A stretch of DNA of 64,000 bases from Pseudomonadota bacterium. Its GTDB lineage: Bacteria > Pseudomonadota > Gammaproteobacteria > Acidiferrobacterales > Acidiferrobacteraceae. Position numbers and translations under genes: made by a program. Under the pieces are notes generated by a model. That model saw only the letters and a list, made by a program, of their open reading frames with translations. It was not told where the DNA came from and did not search any database. Location of the stretch: NCBI GenBank assembly GCA_021794595.1, contig JAJYQN010000133.1, positions 32,775-96,774 of the forward strand. The letters are read 5' to 3'. Positions 58,523 through 64,000 of this stretch are shown piece after piece. Position 1 is the stretch's first letter. The number at the start of each line of letters is the position of its first letter.

Positions 58523-59479
58523 ATGTCGATGGCGGATCGTGACGGGGTCATCTGGTACGATGGTAAGCTCGTCCAGTGGCGCGAAGCAACGACCCATGTC
58601 CTCACCCATACCTTGCACTATGGAATGGGGGTATTCGAGGGCGTGCGCGCCTACCCGACCGCCGAGGGCCCGGCCATCTTTCGTCTCGACGCCCATGTCG
58701 ACCGTCTATTCCGCTCGGCCCATATCATGGGCATGGACATCCCCTTCGAAAAAGAGGCGGTGCGCGAGGCGATCCTGGCCTCGGTCCGGGAAAACAAGCT
58801 CGACTCCGCCTACATCCGCCCTATGGCCTTTTACGGGGCCGAAGGCATGGGTCTGCGCGCCGACAAACTGAAGGTGCACCTGATCGTGGCGGCCTGGGCC
58901 TGGGGGGCTTATCTGGGGGAAGACGCCCTGGAGCGCGGCATACGCATCAAGACCTCTTCCTTCAACCGGCACCACATCAACTCGGCCTTATGCAAAGCCA
59001 AGACCAACGGCAGCTATATGAACTCCATGCTGGCTTTGCGCGAAGCCCAGCAATGCGGCTGCGATGAAGCACTCTTGCTAGACACAGAGGGCTACGTCGC
59101 CGAGGGGAGCGGCGAAAACATTTTTATCGTGCGTAACGGGGCCTTGCTCACGCCGGAGCTCACGGCCGCGCTCGAGGGCATCACCCGCGACACGCTCATC
59201 GAATTGGCCCACGAGATAGGGGTCCCTGTGCGCGAAAAGCGCATCACCCGCGATGAGGTCTATATCGCCGACGAGGCGTTTTTCTCGGGCACGGCCGCTG
59301 AGGTGACGCCGATCCGCGAACTCGACCATCGCGCTATCGGCTGCGGACACCGTGGGCCGATCACCGAGCGCCTTCAGACCCTCTACTTCGAGCAGGTCCA
59401 CGGACGGCGGACGACGCATCCCGAATGGTTGACGCCGGTGATCGCCTCTGACGCCGGGCGGCGCGCGAAAAAGGCCTGA
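58523..59479 (+). CDS. ilvE: Branched-chain amino acid aminotransferase
   Basis: 318-residue class IV PLP aminotransferase. HTLHYGMGVFEGVRAY, INSALCKAKTNGSYMNSM (PLP Lys), GYVAEGSGENIF and FFSGTAAEVTPI are typical. Start ATG 58523 or 58529. Confidence 0.97.
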   Translation: MSMADRDGVIWYDGKLVQWREATTHVLTHTLHYGMGVFEGVRAYPTAEGPAIFRLDAHVDRLFRSAHIMGMDIPFEKEAVREAILASVRENKLDSAYIRPMAFYGAEGMGLRADKLKVHLIVAAWAWGAYLGEDALERGIRIKTSSFNRHHINSALCKAKTNGSYMNSMLALREAQQCGCDEALLLDTEGYVAEGSGENIFIVRNGALLTPELTAALEGITRDTLIELAHEIGVPVREKRITRDEVYIADEAFFSGTAAEVTPIRELDHRAIGCGHRGPITERLQTLYFEQVHGRRTTHPEWLTPVIASDAGRRAKKA

Positions 59480-59481
59480 TC

Positions 59482-59682
59482 ATGGACAAGGATCCGGCCC
59501 CGGCCTATTGCGCACCCAAGGACCGTCGTTGCGAGATAACGCGCGCGGACCTGCCGCTCCACTGCCCGTTACCAAGCATGAGTCTTTGGAATTCGCACCC
59601 GCGCGTGTTCCTGCCAATAGAAGAATCGGGCCAGGAGCTGTGCCCGTACTGTGGGACCCTCTACGTCCTTAAAGACCGCTAG
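59482..59682 (+). CDS. Zinc-finger (CHCC-type) protein
   Basis: 66 residues, with HPRVFLPIEESGQELCPYCG giving the zf-CHCC pattern (C/H ... CPYCG). Located three bases after ilvE and 9 before waaF. Related short proteins occur beside LPS genes; function is unclear. Confidence 0.88.
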   Translation: MDKDPAPAYCAPKDRRCEITRADLPLHCPLPSMSLWNSHPRVFLPIEESGQELCPYCGTLYVLKDR

Positions 59683-59691
59683 AGGCGATTC

Positions 59692-60711
59692 TTGACGTCG
59701 GCGCGGATACTCGTTGTAGGTCCCGCCTGGGTCGGCGACATGGTTATGGCCCAGAGCCTTTTTTTGCTCTTGAGGGCCCGCTGGCCCGATCGCGAGCTGG
59801 ACGTGATAGCGCCGCCCGCAACCTACCCTTTGCTCGCTCGCATGCCCGAGGTCGCCCAAGCCGTTCCCTTGCTCGCACCCCATGGGCGATTGGCCTTGCG
59901 CCACAGGCTCGCGCTCGGTTGGAACCTGCGCCCCCGCCGCTACGAACAAGCTCTGGTGCTGCCACGCTCCTACAAGTCGGCCCTGCCGGCCTGGACGAGC
60001 GGGGCGCGACGGCGCACCGGCTTTCTCGGCGAGGCCCGGTGGGGCCTTCTGAACGATATTCGCCACGAACCCCCCGGCCACAAGATGCGCACGGTCGACC
60101 GCTTTTTGATGCTGGGGCTTGAGCCGGACGAATCCCTCCCTGCAGTCATACCGCCCCGTCTTGTCACAGACCCAGACGGCGGCTACGCAGTCCTTAAACG
60201 TCTAGGCGTGGCGCGCCCGGAACGGGTACTCGCCCTCTGCCCCGGGGCCGAGTACGGGCCCGCGAAACGCTGGCCGGCACGCCACTTCGCGACGCTTGCT
60301 AAGAACTATCAGGCGCAGGGGTGGCAGATATGGCTTATGGGAGGCCCCCGCGATCAGGAGGCGGCGCAGGCGGTCCAGGCGCTTTCCGAGAGCGCCTGCG
60401 TCGACTTGACCGGTCGCACGACTCTCCTTGAGGCCGTAGATCTCCTGGGGCTAGCCACTGCGGTCGTCAGCAATGACTCGGGTCTTATGCACGTGGCGGC
60501 CGCCATGGGCCTGCCGCTCGTCGCGGTCTTCGGGTCGTCGGACCCCGAGCACACCCCGCCACTTGATCCGCGCGCGATCGCCCTTTCTCTGCGTCTCTCG
60601 TGTAGTCCCTGCTTTGCGCGCCACTGTCCGCTTGGACACCTTCAGTGCCTCGAAGGCCTGACACCGGAGCGCGTGGAGCAGGCGATCCAAGCGGTGCTGG
60701 GCGCCTTTTAG
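59692..60711 (+). CDS. waaF: ADP-heptose:LPS heptosyltransferase II
   Basis: 339-residue GT-B enzyme that adds the second heptose to the LPS inner core. LVVGPAWVGDMVMAQSL, CPGAEYGPAKRWPARHF and VSNDSGLMHVAAA are the family's signatures. TTG start. About 500 bases of its 3' end are repeated at 63357-63891. Confidence 0.95.
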   Translation: MTSARILVVGPAWVGDMVMAQSLFLLLRARWPDRELDVIAPPATYPLLARMPEVAQAVPLLAPHGRLALRHRLALGWNLRPRRYEQALVLPRSYKSALPAWTSGARRRTGFLGEARWGLLNDIRHEPPGHKMRTVDRFLMLGLEPDESLPAVIPPRLVTDPDGGYAVLKRLGVARPERVLALCPGAEYGPAKRWPARHFATLAKNYQAQGWQIWLMGGPRDQEAAQAVQALSESACVDLTGRTTLLEAVDLLGLATAVVSNDSGLMHVAAAMGLPLVAVFGSSDPEHTPPLDPRAIALSLRLSCSPCFARHCPLGHLQCLEGLTPERVEQAIQAVLGAF

Positions 60712-61443
60712 CGGGAATGAGGCCTGGCTGCTGCGGGGCGGGCGACACTATGAAAACGATGCGGCGGTCTCGTTCACCCTCGCCTCGATATCCGCACAAA
60801 CCTGCCTCAATTCAGGCAGCGTGTTCATAGGCGCCTCGGTGGTCAAGATTGTATATCCGTTTCTGACATACAGAAATCGCAAGGGTGTTGCCCCCGCAAT
60901 GTTGGCGACTGGACCGGCAGTTGAGCAAGCGTTTGGTTTGGGTCTGGATGGACCCTCAGGCGCAAAATGCACGCCATCGACCGCTTTCTGATACCGGGGT
61001 TGAACCGGGTGAGCCCGTTTATGCGCCGGAAAACCGCAGGGCTCGCCCGCAGGACGATTACCAGGCACCTCGTAGCTTCGCTGTGAGACCATGCAGGGCG
61101 CGAAGACCGAAGACGCGAGGAAGACTGGGATTTCTCATCTCGCATGCCAAGGGCCGGCGCACGCTTTAGTTTAGGAACTTAAGCGCATTTGCCGCAAGGC
61201 ATATTGGCCTGCTGCGCGAATCCCATTAAGCCGCAAAATGACGGTTTGCTGGACAGTGGCCGGCTACCGACCACGCAAAGTATGGGGTCCGCCGCCACAA
61301 GTTATTCCCGAGTCACCCTCCTGCGCCTTGCTCAAAGTTCCCGCCTCGTCTCATAGTCCGCACTTATTTCTCTGGCCCTGCGCGATCCCCGGTGGCGCCA
61401 GCGAGTTATATCACCGATCCACCCCGATTCATAAGCAAAAACA
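60712..61443. other. Decayed intergenic region with a waaF-like fragment
   Basis: No intact gene. At about 60962-61010, roughly 40-50 bases match waaF codons around 60080-60128 (KMHAIDRFL versus KMRTVDRFL), an additional relic of waaF. The rest lacks conserved coding. Confidence 0.65.
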
Positions 61444-61472
61444 TTGAATATCTGTATTGTTTTGCATATGAT
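61444..61472 (+). promoter_or_regulatory. Sigma-70 promoter of the AbiE operon, probably leaderless
   Basis: TTGAAT (61444-61449), 17-base spacer, TATGAT (61467-61472). The abiEi ATG is at 61479, seven bases from the -10, so transcription should start at or within a base or two of the start codon. Confidence 0.7.
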
Positions 61473-61478
61473 TTGGCT

Positions 61479-62297
61479 ATGACCTCCCTTGATAAATTCA
61501 TTGACGACCGGCTTCTCCATGGCCGTGCGTACTTCGACCGCGAAGAGGTGTTGTCTGCGGTCGACCTGAAACAGGCGAGTCTGACCGCTGCGATCAGCCG
61601 GTTAGTGAAAAAACATCGGCTGGCCAACCCTCGCCATGGCTTCTATTTGGTCCTGCGCGCCGAAGACCGGGCGAGTGGCGCCCCCGATCCAGTTCGCTGG
61701 ATTGATCCTTTGATGAAGTATCAGGGTATCGACTATCGCATCTCCCTACTACGCGCCGCGGCCTTCCACGGTTCATCGCATCAAGCTGCCATGGTTTTTC
61801 AGGTGGTTGTGCCCAAGCAGTTGCGGGATTTCGAGATCGGCCGCCACCGCGTCCAGTTTCTGTATCAGGCTCCCATGGCCTTCGCGAAGCTCAACCAACC
61901 CGGTCAGCTCGATCGGATGAAGAGTGATGCCGGTTTTGCCCAAGTGGCTGGCGTTGAGTTGACGTTGCTGGATTGCGCACGCTACTTTCACAAGGCTTCT
62001 GGCATCAATGGAATTGCGCAGATCGTCAAGGACGTTGGGGCCAAAGCCAAACCTCCGGCACTTGCCCGGGCGGCGGCTGATTACGAAAATTCAACTGTGC
62101 GTCGGCTTGGTTATTTACTTGATCTTGCCGGTCATGTGCGCCAGGCTAACGCGCTGGAACCCTTTGTCAAAAAAGCCAAAACAGCGGTGCCGCTGGATCC
62201 GTCCGCCAAGCCTCTCATCGAATCCCTGCCTGAGTCGCGTGAAAAAAATGCGAAGTGGAAGCTTGTAATCCATGAATCCGTGGAGATCGACTTTTGA
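61479..62297 (+). CDS. AbiEi-family antitoxin (type IV TA)
   Basis: 272 residues; N-terminal winged helix (FDREEVLSAVDLKQASLTAA) and the AbiEi body with RHGFYLVL. Represses the operon and neutralises AbiEii in abortive phage infection. Chosen start 61479 follows the promoter; a longer frame to 61392 would precede it. Overlaps the toxin by 4 bases. Confidence 0.9.
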   Translation: MTSLDKFIDDRLLHGRAYFDREEVLSAVDLKQASLTAAISRLVKKHRLANPRHGFYLVLRAEDRASGAPDPVRWIDPLMKYQGIDYRISLLRAAAFHGSSHQAAMVFQVVVPKQLRDFEIGRHRVQFLYQAPMAFAKLNQPGQLDRMKSDAGFAQVAGVELTLLDCARYFHKASGINGIAQIVKDVGAKAKPPALARAAADYENSTVRRLGYLLDLAGHVRQANALEPFVKKAKTAVPLDPSAKPLIESLPESREKNAKWKLVIHESVEIDF

Positions 62298-63184
62298 TAC
62301 CCAGCGCTTACATTCAGGCTTGGAGCGTGAAGGCGCCTTGGCCAGACGCCAGACAAATCGAACAAGACCTGATTATCAGCCGTGCCTTATGCGACCTTTT
62401 CAACGCGCCAGCGCTGAAAAGCAAGGTCGCTTTTCGTGGTGGTACGGCAATCCACAAGCTGCTGTTCAAGCAACCGCTACGCTATTCGGAAGACATCGAC
62501 TTGGTGCAGACGCAGGCCATACCCATTGGCGCGACTGTCGACGCAATCCGCGAGGCCCTTTCATGGCTCGGCAAATGCGGTCACAAGCAGACGGGACATT
62601 CGATGCACCTGGTGTTCAAATTTACGCCCGAAGCTGATCCGCAAGCCACGCTAAAGCTCAAAGTCGAAATCAATACCCGCGAGCACGAACATCTGTTTGG
62701 AGTAAGGTCTTACCCCTGCTCGATGGATAACGACTGGTATCAGGGCGAGACCGAGCTTGCATCTTTCGAGCCCGAAGAGCTGTTTGGCACCAAGCTGCGT
62801 GCGTTGTTGCAGCGACGCAAAAACCGCGACCTCTTCGATCTGCACCACGGGCTCGAACAACTCGCGATGGACCAAGACAAGCTCATTGCCTGCTTCGAGC
62901 ACTATCTGGCTCTTGAAGGCGAATTCATCACGCGCGCCGTTGCCGAGCAACGCATGCTGGAAAAGCTCACGCGCAGTCTTACTGAGGACATTGCACCGTT
63001 GCTGCCGGTTGGCGTTCACTTTAATGACAATGCTGCGATACAGGCTTTTGAGCGGGTCTGGACGGAACTGATTATCCGCATCAAGGGTGGTGCGTGGAAA
63101 TTGACCGATCAAGCATTGGAAGAATTGCGCGCGAAAAACTATCCCGGATTATTGGGTCGGCAGGGTTTGAGATTAGGTGGTTAA
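62294..63184 (+). CDS. AbiEii-family nucleotidyltransferase toxin
   Basis: 296 residues from a TTG. The nucleotidyltransferase motifs FRGGTAIHKLLF and RYSEDIDLVQ (about residues 50-75) and TKLRALLQRRKNRDLFDL are intact, so the toxin seems active. It modifies tRNA in related systems (MenT/AbiEii). Second gene of the AbiE module. Confidence 0.92.
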   Translation: MIPSAYIQAWSVKAPWPDARQIEQDLIISRALCDLFNAPALKSKVAFRGGTAIHKLLFKQPLRYSEDIDLVQTQAIPIGATVDAIREALSWLGKCGHKQTGHSMHLVFKFTPEADPQATLKLKVEINTREHEHLFGVRSYPCSMDNDWYQGETELASFEPEELFGTKLRALLQRRKNRDLFDLHHGLEQLAMDQDKLIACFEHYLALEGEFITRAVAEQRMLEKLTRSLTEDIAPLLPVGVHFNDNAAIQAFERVWTELIIRIKGGAWKLTDQALEELRAKNYPGLLGRQGLRLGG

Positions 63185-63292
63185 TTTGTAACCGCTCTAG
63201 AGATCTTTCCATTACTCACAACTTCGTGTGCATTATTATAGAGTTCGCATAGAGTTTGTATTTTATTTTGCGGCGTGAGATAGGAATTTTCC

Positions 63293-63838
63293 GTGTACGA
63301 CCTTCAAGGGGGTTTGTGTGCGGAACGCTTGGCTGGGCCAAGCCCAGAACCGGTGCCCGCACTCTGTCCCGGGGCCGAATATGGGCCCGCGAAGCGTTGG
63401 CCGGCACGCCATTTCGCGACGCTTGCTAAGAGCTATCAGGCGCAGGGTTGGCAGATTTGGCTTATGGGAGGGCCGCGCGATCAGGAAGCGGCGCAGGCGA
63501 TCCAGGCGCTGTCCGAAAACGCCTGCGTTGATCTGACCGGACGCACAAGCCTGCTTGAGGCCGTAGATCTTCTAGGACTTGCCACAGCCGTTGTCAGCAA
63601 TGACTCGGGTCTTATGCACGTGGCAGCAGCTCTCGGTCGCCCCTTGGTTGCGGTTTTTGGGTCATCGGACCCCGAGCACACCCCGCCGCTTGATTCGCGC
63701 GCGATCGCCCTTTCGCTGCATCTCTCGTGCAGTCTCTGCTTTGCGGGCCGCTGTCCGCTTGGACACCTTCAATGCCTCGAAGGCCTGACACCGGATCGCG
63801 TGGAGCAGGCGCTCCAAACGGTGCTGGGCGCCTCTTAG
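63293..63838 (+). pseudogene. Truncated second waaF copy (C-terminal domain only)
   Basis: From 63357 on it matches waaF codons for the C-terminal domain (CPGAEYGPAKRWPARHFATL, VSNDSGLMHVAAA) and keeps the frame to the stop. The N-terminal acceptor domain is missing, so it cannot be a functional heptosyltransferase. The first about 20 codons come from unrelated sequence. Homology continues past the stop to about 63891. Confidence 0.85.
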
Positions 63839-63920
63839 GGGGAATGAGGCCTGGCTGCGGGGCGCAAGGCTTTGGGGGGACACTATGCCGTGAACCGGCA
63901 TTGTGATTGCCCTTCCTAAT

Positions 63921-63936
63921 TATTGTGCATACAATA
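63921..63936. promoter_or_regulatory. Palindrome upstream of brnT
   Basis: TATTGT-GCAT-ACAATA, six bases before the GTG of the BrnT-like gene. Likely a BrnA-type autorepressor operator or promoter -10 (ACAATA). Confidence 0.55.
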
Positions 63937-63942
63937 AGTGCC

Positions 63943-64000
63943 GTGGAGATCGCGTTTGACCCGGCGAAGGATGCTATCAACACCGCTAAGCATGGTGTAT
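63943..64000 (+). CDS. brnT: BrnT-family toxin, partial (runs off right edge)
   Basis: From a GTG, the sequence encodes VEIAFDPAKDAINTAKHGV, which matches the N-terminus of BrnT ribonuclease toxins (W/F-D-P-x-K-x-x-x-N-x-x-K-H-G-V). Only 19 codons are visible. A BrnA antitoxin would be expected just beyond the edge. Confidence 0.75.
   Translation, partial: MEIAFDPAKDAINTAKHGV

Overview
The window is a GC-rich chromosomal segment of a gammaproteobacterium. Diagnostic gene neighbourhoods are cutA-dsbD, accB-accC-prmA-dusB-fis-purH-purD, rhlB/trxA-rho, LpxL-type lipid A acyltransferases and WaaF. The combination of a RuBisCO-like methionine-salvage enzyme, a DsrE-family protein, rubredoxin and an aryl-polyene-like gene set would fit an autotrophic sulfur- or iron-oxidising lineage such as Acidiferrobacter. 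That assignment is inference from gene content only.

Layout. 1-2.2 kb: three tandem acyltransferase paralogues, the third cut by the left edge. 2.3-6.9 kb: ttcA, then the activated-methyl genes metK-ahcY-metF, then a DsrE protein. 7.1-10.8 kb: one long CheB-CheR-PAS sensor gene, broken by a single-base deletion at the edge of a 9-bp tandem repeat. 11.2-17.9 kb: a TetR regulator with its operator, typA, prfC, pip, apaH and apaG. 18.0-18.5 kb: an isolated 78-codon gene with a sigma-54-type promoter and its own terminator. 18.6-23.2 kb: an overlapping hemH-thiD-thiE-hemL operon, with rubredoxin and a YgjP-type protease divergent from it. 23.3-30.1 kb: hemolysin III protein, a halogenase-like flavoprotein, an ApeJ-like glycosyltransferase, and an overlapping operon for ApeG, ApeH, ApeI, ApeP and ApeQ-like proteins. 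This is about half of an aryl-polyene cluster; no ketosynthase or carrier protein is present. 30.4-32.6 kb: groES-groEL with a sigma-70 promoter, a CIRCE operator and a terminator. 32.6-47.5 kb: housekeeping genes for copper/thiol handling, fatty-acid, purine and haem synthesis.

47.5-52.1 kb is an accessory island. It has two PIN-domain toxin-antitoxin modules with palindromic operators, lying between the two ends of a ruined IS256-family transposase. Next to them is an AAA ATPase plus DUF4276-like gene pair (possible phage defence), and a decayed copy of that pair's junction. 52.1-54.4 kb: a methionine-salvage operon (mtnD, RuBisCO-like mtnW, mtnB). 54.4-60.7 kb: rhlB, trxA, rho, an O-methyltransferase, ilvE, a zinc-finger protein and waaF. 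60.7-64 kb is a second accessory island: an AbiEi/AbiEii module lies between waaF and a truncated second waaF copy, and a BrnT toxin gene begins at the right edge.

No rRNA, tRNA or CRISPR array was recognised. The most unusual items are the repeat-edge frameshift in the sensor, the sigma-54-driven orphan gene, the TA cassette inside an IS256 carcass, the ATPase/DUF4276 pair with its relic duplicate, and the reduced aryl-polyene gene set.
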